Positions 26,356 to 35,144 of a DNA stretch of 64,000 nt are shown one piece after another (within the stretch, counting starts at the first letter, position 1; each line of letters starts with the position of its first letter). The DNA is from a virus, in the IMG/VR virus record IMGVR_UViG_3300020477_001932, positions 1 through 64,000 of that record, one strand, 5' to 3'. The position numbers and the translations under genes are program-made. The notes below the pieces were generated by a model, which saw only the letters and a list, made by a program, of their open reading frames with translations, did no database searches and was not told the origin of the DNA.

Positions 26356-26741
26356 TGAGATTTATGATTTTCATTTTAATAATATTGTATCATGTTCCGT
26401 TATCTGCATTTGAAAAACAAGATTGTGATATTATGAGATATGAAAAAGATAATATTACATTTGGTTTTAAAGCCGGTGGCCTCTTTTGGGGTATCGGTCC
26501 GGAAGTTACTTTCGGAAGTATCTCTGGTGTAGAATGGCGTGATAATCTGCAATATATGGTTGCGGAGTATCAAGAATTATGTTCCAGATATAATACTGGC
26601 AGAGTTTCTAAAGTAGAATATGATAAAGAAATTCAAACGATAATTGAAAGAAGCCGGGATTATACTTTTAAAATAAATGAGTATTTTAGAAAAAAGAAAA
26701 ATTTAATTTTTAATGAACTTGAAAGAGAGGTTTCAAAATGA
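26355..26741 (+). CDS. Exported small protein
   Basis: A 128-residue protein starting MRFMIFILIILYHVPLSAFE, a clear signal peptide with a likely cleavage after SAF/SA. The mature part is polar with a Gly-rich segment (FKAGGLFWGIGPEVTFGS) and a helical C-terminus. It overlaps the AAA+ gene stop by one base and the next lipoprotein gene by four, so the three are one transcript. Probably periplasmic; family not recognised. Confidence 0.72.
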   Translation: MRFMIFILIILYHVPLSAFEKQDCDIMRYEKDNITFGFKAGGLFWGIGPEVTFGSISGVEWRDNLQYMVAEYQELCSRYNTGRVSKVEYDKEIQTIIERSRDYTFKINEYFRKKKNLIFNELEREVSK

Positions 26742-27364
26742 AAAACTATATTATGATTTTCGCTACTATGTCGCTTTTAATGTTAAACGCTTGTACGGGT
26801 ATGCAAAAAATTCCGGATCCTGCACCAAAAAAACTTTCAGATTATAAACCACCTGCATGGGTATTGAAGGGGTCTGGAGCATATACTGATGCTCGTGGTA
26901 AAGCATTCTTTGGTGTCGGTTCTGCAACTGGAATCAAAAATTATTCACTACAAAGAACGGTTGCAGATGATCGAGCTCGTAGTGATTTGGCAAAAGTGTT
27001 TGAGTTTTATATTGGTTCTTTAACAAAAGATTATCAAGCACATACTACTGTTGGAAATTTCAAAGAATCAACGGAAGAGCAAAACGCTGAAGTTGCTATG
27101 AAAATTGTTGTATCACAGACTTTGCGTGGAGTTGCTATTGTTGACCATTTTGAAATTCCAGAACGTCAGGAGTTTCTATCTTTAGCACGTTTGGATTATG
27201 ATAAATTTGAGTCAAACATAGAAGCTAATGAAACATTCCAAGAATTGCCTGCAAAGGTCCGTGAAGAAATTAAAGATCGTGCAGAAAAATTGCATGAAGA
27301 ATTGGAAGAAGCTTCACGGAAACTAGCAGAAGGTAATTGTTGGAGTGGTTCTACTGATTGTTAA
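26738..27364 (+). CDS. LPP20-like lipoprotein
   Basis: A 208-residue lipoprotein: the N-terminus MKNYIMIFATMSLLMLNACT has a lipobox with Cys19. The mature part has PPAWVLKGSG, FFGVGSATG and DRARSDLAKVFEFY, the pattern of the LPP20 family of outer-membrane-associated lipoproteins. A helical Glu-rich C-terminus follows. Its neighbour at 27385 has the same fold signature, so the phage encodes two related envelope proteins. Confidence 0.78.
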   Translation: MKNYIMIFATMSLLMLNACTGMQKIPDPAPKKLSDYKPPAWVLKGSGAYTDARGKAFFGVGSATGIKNYSLQRTVADDRARSDLAKVFEFYIGSLTKDYQAHTTVGNFKESTEEQNAEVAMKIVVSQTLRGVAIVDHFEIPERQEFLSLARLDYDKFESNIEANETFQELPAKVREEIKDRAEKLHEELEEASRKLAEGNCWSGSTDC

Positions 27365-27384
27365 TTTTTATAGAGGAATTGATT

Positions 27385-28608
27385 ATGCGATATGTACTTA
27401 CATTTATGATGTTGTTGGTTGTCTCATTTGTTGAAGCATCCCCCGCACCTGATTGGGTATTTGGAAAGGGCCACCCCTCTTATGACCCTAACCAATACCT
27501 GATGGGTGTTGGATATTCTAAAGAAAATACTGTTTCTGCAAGTGAATCAGCAAGAGCAGAATTGATTAAGAGTATTAGGGTGAAAGTCAATTCCACTCTT
27601 AAAGATTATAAGAGTAGCGAAAAATCATTTTCCGAAGCTTCCATTAGTTCGGAGAGTGATTTTCTCTTAGAGGGATCGCAAGTAAAAGATGGTTGGTATG
27701 ATGAAGAAAAAGAGATTTTTTATTCTTTAGTAGTTATTAAGAGGCAATATGTATTAGATACTCTTTCTGATTTAATTCAAAATATTGTTTCAAAGAATAG
27801 TTTAACGCTTAGACAGGCTGATACATTCTATAATAATGGCGCTATATTAAAGGCCCTTGTTTACTATTATGATGGCTATGTTGAAAGCACTAAGCTTTTT
27901 CCTTACATACAGACCTATAAAAGTGTTATAATGGAACCTACAAATCAAGTTTTGGAAGAAAATTATAATCTTTTATTTAAAGAGAAAATTCAAAATATTG
28001 TAGAACATATTGATATTGAGAAAATAGATAGCTTTGTTAAAGATAATAATGTTTCTTTAAAAGTTAAAGTTGTCCATAAAGGAAGGGGAATAGACTTTCC
28101 AATTAAATTTTATAGTGTTTATAGGCATCATGTAGAAAGAGTTTTTTGTAAAAAAGAAGGTTGTGAAACTAAAGTTTTATTTACAAGTGTTCTAAATAAA
28201 GAAAATCGTATTTTTATAAAAGCAGTTCCAGACTTGAAAACATTTGAAAAACTCTTTACTTATAATTTAAGTGAAAGGCTTTTTAATCGTATTGGTTTAC
28301 TGAATGTAGCTTTAAGAGATACATTACAAAATCAAAAAGATATAGCTGAAGAAAAACATTATGCTTATATGAATAAAGAATTAGATAAAAAAATGAGTAG
28401 AGACCCTTTTGTTCCACTTGAACGAGAAGTCCAAAATATGAGAGCTAGACAGAGGGGACAAAATAACTATGGCCCGGATTGTGAAGTAGGTTGTTTTGCA
28501 CCGCCTGTTAGAATATTTGGTGGCAGTAATAGTGGTAATATAAATTTTAATATCGGTTTTGGTAAAGGTAGAAATCGGGGTAATATTAATATCCATAAGG
28601 AGTGGTAA
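27385..28608 (+). CDS. Exported LPP20-domain protein
   Basis: A 407-residue protein with signal peptide MRYVLTFMMLLVVSFVEASP. The first mature domain repeats the LPP20 pattern of the preceding gene (PDWVFGKG, YLMGVGYS, SARAELIKSIRVKV, then YSLVVIKR). The middle is alpha/beta with no known motif, and the last 60 residues are Gly/Asn-rich (FGGSNSGNINFNIGFGKG). It lacks a lipobox Cys. I place the ATG at 27385 behind TAGAGGAA; the frame is open upstream but without a signal peptide. Likely periplasmic or outer-membrane associated. Confidence 0.75.
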   Translation: MRYVLTFMMLLVVSFVEASPAPDWVFGKGHPSYDPNQYLMGVGYSKENTVSASESARAELIKSIRVKVNSTLKDYKSSEKSFSEASISSESDFLLEGSQVKDGWYDEEKEIFYSLVVIKRQYVLDTLSDLIQNIVSKNSLTLRQADTFYNNGAILKALVYYYDGYVESTKLFPYIQTYKSVIMEPTNQVLEENYNLLFKEKIQNIVEHIDIEKIDSFVKDNNVSLKVKVVHKGRGIDFPIKFYSVYRHHVERVFCKKEGCETKVLFTSVLNKENRIFIKAVPDLKTFEKLFTYNLSERLFNRIGLLNVALRDTLQNQKDIAEEKHYAYMNKELDKKMSRDPFVPLEREVQNMRARQRGQNNYGPDCEVGCFAPPVRIFGGSNSGNINFNIGFGKGRNRGNINIHKEW

Positions 28609-28611
28609 ATT

Positions 28612-29172
28612 ATGCCAAGAGAAATGTTGAAGTTGAGAAAAGGTGATTCGGCCATTATGATTAAAGCAGATGGTTCTATTCAAATGGCAGGGTTGAATGA
28701 TAGACCTTTGATAGATGAAAAGGGTGCAATTTCACCTTGTATTTTGTTTGCAGCTGCATGGGCAAAAAAAGATCAGAAGCTTTTAATGGATTTAGTAGAA
28801 AATTTTAAGACTTGTGTTAAAGAAGGATATTTCGGTCCTGAAGCGCAAAGTGATTATAAAGCAATGGAAGCAGCTGCAGCGTCAGCAACAACTACACAGG
28901 CTGCTTCTGGTACTGTAACAAAAGAAGCATGGAATAAACATAAAGCAGAAGAAGAACGTCTTAAAGCACTTGCTGCACAAGGACAGGATCCCCAAGTAAA
29001 ACGCCAGATGGATGCTCTTAAAGCTGGTGCAAGAAAAACTACAACAAAACCATTTGAAGGACATTTAATAAAAGATACAGCTTCTGGAGCTGTAACTGTA
29101 GGTACTGCAATTATTGAAGAACAACCTAAACCCTTAACAAGTGAAGAAGCTGTAACAAGGAGAGATTCGTAA
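28612..29172 (+). CDS. Hypothetical protein with ADGS domain, upstream of the clamp gene
   Basis: A 186-residue protein. The first 65 residues (MLKLRKGDSAIMIKADGSIQ, then an Ala/Leu helix ILFAAAWAKKDQKLL) resemble the N-terminal domain of the protein at 38825 (KLTMDDSALVVRADGSVELI, then LVLALASALENEDLY). The rest is Ala/Lys/Thr-rich and probably disordered. Both copies lie just upstream of sliding-clamp system genes (45 here, 62 there). Function unknown. Confidence 0.7.
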   Translation: MPREMLKLRKGDSAIMIKADGSIQMAGLNDRPLIDEKGAISPCILFAAAWAKKDQKLLMDLVENFKTCVKEGYFGPEAQSDYKAMEAAAASATTTQAASGTVTKEAWNKHKAEEERLKALAAQGQDPQVKRQMDALKAGARKTTTKPFEGHLIKDTASGAVTVGTAIIEEQPKPLTSEEAVTRRDS

Positions 29173-29843
29173 TGAAAATAAGTAAAAGTACAATGGATGT
29201 ATTAAAAAATTATTCAGAGATTAATCAGTCTATTGTTATCAAAGAAGGTAATGAGATTAAAACAATTTCTGCATTGAAAAACATTCTTTCCAGAGCAGTT
29301 GTGAAAGAGAATTTTCCAAAAGATTTTGCAATTTATGATCTTCCAACTTTCATCGGCTTTCATTCTACTATGTCGGAGCCGGACTTTGAGTTTGGTGATG
29401 ATTCCATGACATTAAAAGATGTAAACGGTAAAGGCAAATACTTTTATGCAGAACCTTCATTAGTTGTTACTCCACCTGAAAAGGGTGTTACTATGCCTGA
29501 TTCAGATATTCGATTTGAATTAAAAAATGATGTTCTTGAAGATATAATCAAGAAAGCAAATGTTCTTAAGCTTGCAGATATTGGATTAAAGAGTTGTCCT
29601 AAATCTCAAGGCCTTTATCTATATGCTACTAATAAAAGTAATGATACTTCAAATGATTATTCTGTTAAAGTAGGTGATGGTGCTACGAAGAAATTTAACA
29701 TTATTTTCAAGAAAGATAATTTAAAGATTATCCCAGGAGATTATGATGTTACTATTGCAAATGGTATTTCTCATTTTAAAAATAAAGAGCTTGATTTGGA
29801 ATACTGGATTGCATTAGAAGCTAGTAGTGATTATGGAGAATAA
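29172..29843 (+). CDS. 45: Sliding clamp gp45
   Basis: A 223-residue protein matching T4 gp45 (228 residues): MKISKSTMDVLKNYSEINQS at the start and ISHFKNKELDLEYWIALEASSDY at the end. It forms the trimeric ring that tethers gp43 to DNA and activates late transcription through gp55. The ATG overlaps the previous stop (TAATG). The clamp loader large subunit gene follows after two small genes. Confidence 0.94.
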   Translation: MKISKSTMDVLKNYSEINQSIVIKEGNEIKTISALKNILSRAVVKENFPKDFAIYDLPTFIGFHSTMSEPDFEFGDDSMTLKDVNGKGKYFYAEPSLVVTPPEKGVTMPDSDIRFELKNDVLEDIIKKANVLKLADIGLKSCPKSQGLYLYATNKSNDTSNDYSVKVGDGATKKFNIIFKKDNLKIIPGDYDVTIANGISHFKNKELDLEYWIALEASSDYGE

Positions 29844-29845
29844 GT

Positions 29846-30469
29846 ATGGCCTTTTATATTTTTCCAAGAGCAATACCTCAAAAAGATTGTGATAAGTATC
29901 TGAAGTATTGTTTAAAAAATGTAAAATGGGAAGATGCTTCTACTATAGCAAAGGGTTATACGGATGTAACAAATAAGGAAATGACTGAAGAGGAGAGAGA
30001 AAAATCATCACATTTTGATTATAAAATGAGAAAAACTGATATTAGTTTTATAACTGATAAAGATAATCTTATGAATGAATTAGTTTGGGGTTTTATCAGA
30101 GAAGCTAATAAACAATATTTTCATTATAATTTAGATTATTTTCAACCAGTTCAGTTTGCAAGATACCAAAATGGAGGCCATTATGACTGGCATCAAGACG
30201 CTAACGGTGATACTCAATTATCATCTGAATGTAGAAAACTATCTTTAACAATGTCATTGACAGACCATACTACTTATGATGGAGGATATTTAGAATTTTA
30301 TAATGGTAATAAACCATATGAACACGAAGAACATGATGTTGCAAAAGATGTAAAAGATCAAGGTTCTGTTATTGTTTTTGATAGCAGAGATTGGCATAGA
30401 GTAACACCAGTAACGAAAGGAGTGAGATATTCGATAGTTTGTTGGACTGTTGGCCCACACTTTATTTAA
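29846..30469 (+). CDS. 2-oxoglutarate/Fe(II)-dependent oxygenase (PKHD type)
   Basis: A 207-residue protein with the Fe(II) triad HQD (His116, Asp118) in YDWHQD and His184 in DWHRVTPV, and Arg194 in KGVRYSIVCW for 2-oxoglutarate. The DGGYLEFYNG strand is typical of the PKHD hydroxylase group. It hydroxylates an unidentified substrate. Such enzymes are common in marine T4-like phages, here set between clamp and clamp loader genes. Confidence 0.88.
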   Translation: MAFYIFPRAIPQKDCDKYLKYCLKNVKWEDASTIAKGYTDVTNKEMTEEEREKSSHFDYKMRKTDISFITDKDNLMNELVWGFIREANKQYFHYNLDYFQPVQFARYQNGGHYDWHQDANGDTQLSSECRKLSLTMSLTDHTTYDGGYLEFYNGNKPYEHEEHDVAKDVKDQGSVIVFDSRDWHRVTPVTKGVRYSIVCWTVGPHFI

Positions 30470-30490
30470 TTATTAAAAAGGAGATTTATT

Positions 30491-30616
30491 ATGCGTAAAA
30501 CAGAAATTAAAGAAGTTGTATATCCTCTAACTGCTGAAGAATTTAAGCAGTCTGAAAAAATTACTTCTCAAGATGTTTTGGCTGTTATCAACGAAGCCGA
30601 TATTGAAGTAGAGTAG
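30491..30616 (+). CDS. Small 41-residue protein
   Basis: A short frame, MRKTEIKEVVYPLTAEEFKQ through INEADIEVE, behind a strong AAAAGGAG site and directly followed by a terminator. The composition is charged and probably helical. The good ribosome site and tight flanks support expression; no family recognised. Confidence 0.62.
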   Translation: MRKTEIKEVVYPLTAEEFKQSEKITSQDVLAVINEADIEVE

Positions 30617-30625
30617 TTTGCTCCG

Positions 30626-30651
30626 CCCCCTGTTTCGGCAGGGGGTTTTTT
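30626..30651 (+). terminator. Rho-independent terminator
   Basis: CCCCCTG and CAGGGGG form a seven-pair G/C-rich stem with loop TTTCGG, followed by six T. It separates the clamp gene transcript from gene 44. Confidence 0.92.
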
Positions 30652-30666
30652 ATAGAAAGGAATGTG

Positions 30667-31608
30667 ATGAAAGATAATATATTATGGGTAGAAAAGTATC
30701 GACCCGATATGATTGACGATTGTATTCTGCCTAAATCAACAAAAGATATTTTCCAGTCTATTGTTGATTCGGGGGAGTTGCCGAATCTCCTATTATTCGG
30801 CACATCGGGCGTCGGAAAGACTACGGTTGCAAAGGCGCTATGTAATCAACTAAAATGTGATTGGTTGATGATAAATGGCAGCGATGAAGGGCGTATGATA
30901 GATACGCTGAGAACTACTATAAGTAGTTATGCCTCAACCGTGAGTCTTTCCGGCGGTAAGAAAGTTATTATAATAGATGAAGCAGACTATATGAACAAGG
31001 ATTCTGTCCAACCAGCTATGCGTGGTTTGATAGAAGAATTTTCAAATAACTGTCGTTTTATATTTACTTGTAATTATAAAAATAGAATTATTCCAGCTTT
31101 ACATTCACGGTGTTCTGTTGTAGATTTTAGAATACCAAAAGAAGAAAAACCAGAGTTAGCACAAAAGTTTTCAGCAGTAGCATTAAGCATATTAGATGGT
31201 GAAGAAATAAAATATAAACCAGATATTATTGCACAACTTGTCGTCAAGTTTTTTCCAGATTTTAGAAGGGTTTTGAATGAGCTCCAGAAGCATTCAATCG
31301 GTGGAAATATTGATGCGAGTGTTTTGACCTCATCATCCAATGAAACATTTGATGAGCTGATGAATTATTTGAAGCATAAAGATTTTACTAAGATGAGGAA
31401 ATGGGTAGCAGAAAATATTGACAATGACCATGTGAGATTATACCGTCAAGTCTATGACTCCCTGTTTACAAAATTAGAAAAAAGTACAATACCTGGGGCT
31501 GTACTAACGATAGCCGATTATTCGTATAAGTCAGCTTTTGTTGCAGACCAGGAAGTTAATATGGTTGCGTGTTTAACTGAATTAATGATGAATTGTGAGT
31601 TTGTGTGA
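30667..31608 (+). CDS. 44: Clamp loader large subunit gp44
   Basis: A 313-residue AAA+ protein: WVEKYRPDMIDDCILP at the start, Walker A FGTSGVGKTT at about 44-53, Walker B VIIIDEADYM, sensor 1 FIFTCNYKNRII and arginine finger LHSRCSVVDF, followed by a helical collar domain. With gp62 it loads gp45 on primer-template ends. The ATG at 30667 follows AAAGGA; a GTG three bases before is possible. The length matches T4 gp44 (319). Confidence 0.96.
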   Translation: MKDNILWVEKYRPDMIDDCILPKSTKDIFQSIVDSGELPNLLLFGTSGVGKTTVAKALCNQLKCDWLMINGSDEGRMIDTLRTTISSYASTVSLSGGKKVIIIDEADYMNKDSVQPAMRGLIEEFSNNCRFIFTCNYKNRIIPALHSRCSVVDFRIPKEEKPELAQKFSAVALSILDGEEIKYKPDIIAQLVVKFFPDFRRVLNELQKHSIGGNIDASVLTSSSNETFDELMNYLKHKDFTKMRKWVAENIDNDHVRLYRQVYDSLFTKLEKSTIPGAVLTIADYSYKSAFVADQEVNMVACLTELMMNCEFV

Positions 31609-31621
31609 ATAAGGAGAATGA

Positions 31622-33715
31622 ATGAATAAAAATATAAATTTAGAACAACTGATAGCCAAGGCCATTACTAATGGATTAGCAGAACTACCACTAGAGATAC
31701 GCGACCGTATAACACCTGGATTTTTACATAATATGTATACTTGTCAAAATAAGGTTGATGTTTCATTTAAGGACATTGTAGCTACGCAAAATACAAATGG
31801 AAATAGCTCAGATACAAAGAAAGATACAAAGAAAGATACAAAGAAAAAGGAAAAAAAGGAAATCAGCGCAGCGCAAAGAAAAATTACCCAGGATGCTACA
31901 GCAAGAATAGCTAAAGAAAGAGCTAATTGTTCTAAATATTATGACCTGTTTTGGAAGAAGAAAAAAATAAAAAAATTATTTGTAAAAGATGATAGTAAGT
32001 TAAGAAAAAGTGAAGGATGGTCAAGTCTTTATGGAATTGATTTTAGGTATCAAAGAGAAACTGATTTTACTGATGAAGAACAAATGATGGCATCTAGTAT
32101 TGTTGGTAGTATATTGACAGGGACATTAGCTCTGCCCGAATTAATAGTTCGTGAATATTCTAAGGAATGGGAAACGGTCGAAAAGGATGTTAAAGAAAAT
32201 TTTAAATTATTGGATGGTGAAGTAATTGATGGCCAGTTTAAATATGCAAAAAGTATTTTTGGGTTTTTGAAAGGTCTGGTTAGATTAGAAGATAATATAG
32301 GTAAAGAACATCATTATGGTGATGTAAAACATCCCATTGGTGGAATGAATATAGATGAATTAGCTCAATATGATAAAGATAATGGAACAGCCTATGTAGA
32401 CAAATTTTTAGATTATGAAGTTCAATTATCTGTTTATTATGGTATTACTGGTGATTATGCAGCCTTGGTTTATTTAAGGACAAATACTAGTCGTATAATG
32501 AAGTGGTGGGATATACTTAAAGCACATAATCACTTTTTATGTGATTTAACAAAGAACGAAGTTGTTTTTGATCCTAATGAGCTTTCTTCTGATATTACTG
32601 AAATGCAGATGCCATGTGATTTCCTTAATACTCTAACAAAGATAAATGTTACAGAAACAGGTAAATTTTGTAAAAATTTTGAGTTAAGAATGTCTTATAT
32701 TAGAATTTGGATAGTTTCTTTCTATATTCAATATCATTTGGATATGGGAACAAAAATAGATTCTTTACCTAAATGGAGTGATAGTGATATTACAGATTGG
32801 TGGCAATCTTCTCCGATTCTACATGATGAAAATCTTGTAAATAATATTTATGACCATGTAAAAACAGCCTTTAGTTATGTTTCACATATTTTACTAACCG
32901 CAGATGAAAAAGATGTGAAAATATTTAAAGGAGAAAAAAAACAGGGTTGGGTAATTTCTTTGATTATGTCAATTCAATTCTTTTTGCATAAGAATAAAGA
33001 TACTGTTGGTAAACCAAACCTATGGGATGGTCAAGTTTTTTTGAAAAGCTGGCTTGATAGTGTTGATAAATTAACAGTAAAAAAAGATTCCACCGGTGCT
33101 ATGTTGCCGTTTTATTTTGAGCATGAAATAAAGGAATTTATTAAAACAAATGATTGGTCATTATCAGCTACCAAAAACGTAATATATGATAATCAATTTG
33201 TGGGAGCTTATTGGAAGAATGCTTTACAAGCACATTGTTCTGTATCACATACAAAAAAATCAGATGCTTTAGAAAAAGATACCGTAATAGGTATTCCTGG
33301 CCTTTATTGGCAGTTGAATCATTGTTTTATTAGACCAAATAAAGACTTTGATAAAGATAAACACAATCCAAAGGATAAATATGCAGATTGGGGAGTTGTT
33401 GTATTAGATGAAGTAAGAACACCACCTTTGTCTCAAAGACAAATTATTTTTAAGTTGCAAAATGGGTATTGTCCTTTTTCTGGTAACCAAATTGATTTAG
33501 AACAATGTAATGCACATGATATACCATATAGTGAGGGTGGTTCTTATATGCACACTAACTGTTATGGTTGTCTTGGTATTTATAATACTAGTTCTAAGAA
33601 AACATTTCCAGTTTTGTTTGAAGAAATACATGGAGAAGCCGGTGTTACTTTAGAAGAATATCGCAGAAGAATAAAAGATGGTGAAATTGTTTGGGGCATA
33701 ACAAAAAAAATATAA
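31622..33715 (+). CDS. DUF262/HNH-type nuclease candidate (GmrSD-like)
   Basis: A 697-residue protein. After a Lys-rich, repeat-containing N-terminus comes RYQRETDF (about 142-149), a helix ending in GSILTGTLALPELIV, and VIDGQFKYAKSIFGFLKGL (about 201-219); this order matches the DUF262 ParB/sulfiredoxin-fold domain, whose usual motif is DGQQRLTT. Later FLNTLTKINVTETG and helical segments follow. Residues about 615-662 look like an HNH nuclease: GYCPFSG, AHDIPYSEGG, then TNCYGCLGIYNTSSKK. DUF262 plus HNH is the layout of GmrSD-type modification-dependent restriction enzymes. The active-site residues of the DUF262 motif are partly altered. Its position beside the 7-deazaguanine module is suggestive; function is inferred. 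Confidence 0.65.
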   Translation: MNKNINLEQLIAKAITNGLAELPLEIRDRITPGFLHNMYTCQNKVDVSFKDIVATQNTNGNSSDTKKDTKKDTKKKEKKEISAAQRKITQDATARIAKERANCSKYYDLFWKKKKIKKLFVKDDSKLRKSEGWSSLYGIDFRYQRETDFTDEEQMMASSIVGSILTGTLALPELIVREYSKEWETVEKDVKENFKLLDGEVIDGQFKYAKSIFGFLKGLVRLEDNIGKEHHYGDVKHPIGGMNIDELAQYDKDNGTAYVDKFLDYEVQLSVYYGITGDYAALVYLRTNTSRIMKWWDILKAHNHFLCDLTKNEVVFDPNELSSDITEMQMPCDFLNTLTKINVTETGKFCKNFELRMSYIRIWIVSFYIQYHLDMGTKIDSLPKWSDSDITDWWQSSPILHDENLVNNIYDHVKTAFSYVSHILLTADEKDVKIFKGEKKQGWVISLIMSIQFFLHKNKDTVGKPNLWDGQVFLKSWLDSVDKLTVKKDSTGAMLPFYFEHEIKEFIKTNDWSLSATKNVIYDNQFVGAYWKNALQAHCSVSHTKKSDALEKDTVIGIPGLYWQLNHCFIRPNKDFDKDKHNPKDKYADWGVVVLDEVRTPPLSQRQIIFKLQNGYCPFSGNQIDLEQCNAHDIPYSEGGSYMHTNCYGCLGIYNTSSKKTFPVLFEEIHGEAGVTLEEYRRRIKDGEIVWGITKKI
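31811..31846 (+). repeat. Three 12-base tandem repeats inside the DUF262/HNH gene
   Basis: GATACAAAGAAA occurs three times in a row, encoding DTKK repeats in the N-terminal linker. It keeps the reading frame and probably reflects slippage in a disordered segment. Confidence 0.9.
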
Positions 33716-33721
33716 TGTTCC

Positions 33722-33750
33722 TTGTATTATAAACTTTTTTATGGTACACT
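33722..33750 (+). promoter_or_regulatory. Promoter of the 7-deazaguanine module, leaderless type
   Basis: TTGTAT, 17 bases, TACACT, preceded by TGTTCC. The expected transcript start is the A of the queE ATG at 33757. A TATAAT directly abuts the ATG but is too close to serve as -10 for a transcript containing the start codon. No ribosome site is present. Confidence 0.75.
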
Positions 33751-33756
33751 TATAAT

Positions 33757-34686
33757 ATGAATAAATTAAGATACAGCGAAATGTTTTATTCCCTCCAAGG
33801 AGAAGGAAGGTACGTTGGTGTGCCTTCCGTTTTCCTTCGGCTGTTTGGATGTAATTTTGAATGTCGTGGCTTCGGTCAAGATAGAGATAAATCCAAATGG
33901 TTACCTGAAGATCAAATGCCTCATAATACAGATTATCCAGATGTAAAATCTATCGTAGATTTACCAGTTCCTCAACTTGGTTGTGATAGCTCTTTTTCTT
34001 GGGGAAAGAAATGGGGCCACCTAGCCAATTATGAGGATATTGATACTATCGTTAAAAAAATGAATGAGTTTACAAATTGGTATGGACAAAAAGAAAGGAT
34101 GGAGGGGGACATATCAGCTGCACTTAAACAAGATGATGCTGTTCATTTAGTTATTACTGGAGGAGAGCCGTTGTTAAAAGGATTTCAGTCAGGTGTATTT
34201 GAATTAATGACACATCCAGATTTATTAACACGTTATGTTACCATTGAGACAAATGGTACGCAAATATTTTCTCCATATGATTATTTTGCAGGTCATAATT
34301 ATATGTTTCCAGATCATCATAGAAAGTTTGGTGTAAATAAAAATGCAGGTATAACATGGTCTGTTTCACCAAAGCTTTCTAATAGTGGTGAAAGTTGGAG
34401 TGAAGCAATTAGACCAGAAGCACTTGCATCATATAATGCTTGGCCTTATTCTTATTTGTATCTCAAGTTTGTTATTAGGGATGAATATGATTTGGTAGAA
34501 GTAGAACAAGCTATTCGTGAATATGATAAAGCTGGTGTTAATATATGTGCAGTTTATTTGATGCCTGAGGGTGCAGTAGATCATCAAATGGAAGAATTAA
34601 AAATAGCAAAGATTGCATTAAAACATGGATATAAGTATAGTCCTAGACTACATTTAAATCTTTTTGGAAATGAGTGGGGGACATAA
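33757..34686 (+). CDS. queE: 7-carboxy-7-deazaguanine synthase QueE (radical SAM)
   Basis: A 309-residue protein: SEMFYSLQGEGRYVGVPSVF is the QueE N-terminus, TGGEPLLKGF the SAM GGE motif, and TIETNGT follows. It converts 6-carboxytetrahydropterin to 7-carboxy-7-deazaguanine. The cluster Cys are unusual: Cys32 and Cys36 (GCNFECRGFG) are in place but the third position of CX3CX2C is Phe39; the next Cys is Cys76 in LGCDSSFSW, giving CX3CX39C. Related long-loop QueE forms exist, so I read this as an active variant. First gene of the preQ0 module. Confidence 0.9.
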   Translation: MNKLRYSEMFYSLQGEGRYVGVPSVFLRLFGCNFECRGFGQDRDKSKWLPEDQMPHNTDYPDVKSIVDLPVPQLGCDSSFSWGKKWGHLANYEDIDTIVKKMNEFTNWYGQKERMEGDISAALKQDDAVHLVITGGEPLLKGFQSGVFELMTHPDLLTRYVTIETNGTQIFSPYDYFAGHNYMFPDHHRKFGVNKNAGITWSVSPKLSNSGESWSEAIRPEALASYNAWPYSYLYLKFVIRDEYDLVEVEQAIREYDKAGVNICAVYLMPEGAVDHQMEELKIAKIALKHGYKYSPRLHLNLFGNEWGT

Positions 34687-35144
34687 TGTCACAAGCATTA
34701 AAGAAAGGCAGAAGTGGACAAAGAGGTATTAAGAATGCTGATAGAGTAAATGATACTGAAATGTTTTGTTCTGAGTATAAAGATGAAAATGGAAAGCAGG
34801 TTCGTCTTGGAAAAATCAGGCTTGCACATGAAATCAATGATGGTTTAAAACATATTGCACATGATTTAAATACTACTAAAGCAGAACTAGTAAGAACATT
34901 ATTTGTTGATTTTATACAGGATTATAAAGAAGCTAAAGCTACTGGTGCTATACAAAAGTTTACACCAGCACAAACTATTGAAAGATATTTAACCAGTAGA
35001 TATGAGTTCTTCCAATTATTCAATGAACTTAAAAAACAAACAAAATATTTGGAGGATTCTAAATCACCAGAAGTTAAAATTTTATCAAGACAAATTAGTA
35101 TAATAGCAGAAATGTTAAACCTTACAAATAAGAATGTGATATGA
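34686..35144 (+). CDS. Putative ribbon-helix-helix protein in the deazaguanine module
   Basis: A 152-residue basic protein. Residues about 45-80 (IRLAHEINDGLKHIAHDLNTTKAELVRTLFVDFI) follow the ribbon-helix-helix pattern: a strand, a helix, a short turn with Thr-Lys-Ala, and a second helix. The rest is helical. The ATG overlaps the queE stop by one base (TAATG). It may regulate the module or bind the DNA substrate; inference only. Confidence 0.6.
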   Translation: MSQALKKGRSGQRGIKNADRVNDTEMFCSEYKDENGKQVRLGKIRLAHEINDGLKHIAHDLNTTKAELVRTLFVDFIQDYKEAKATGAIQKFTPAQTIERYLTSRYEFFQLFNELKKQTKYLEDSKSPEVKILSRQISIIAEMLNLTNKNVI

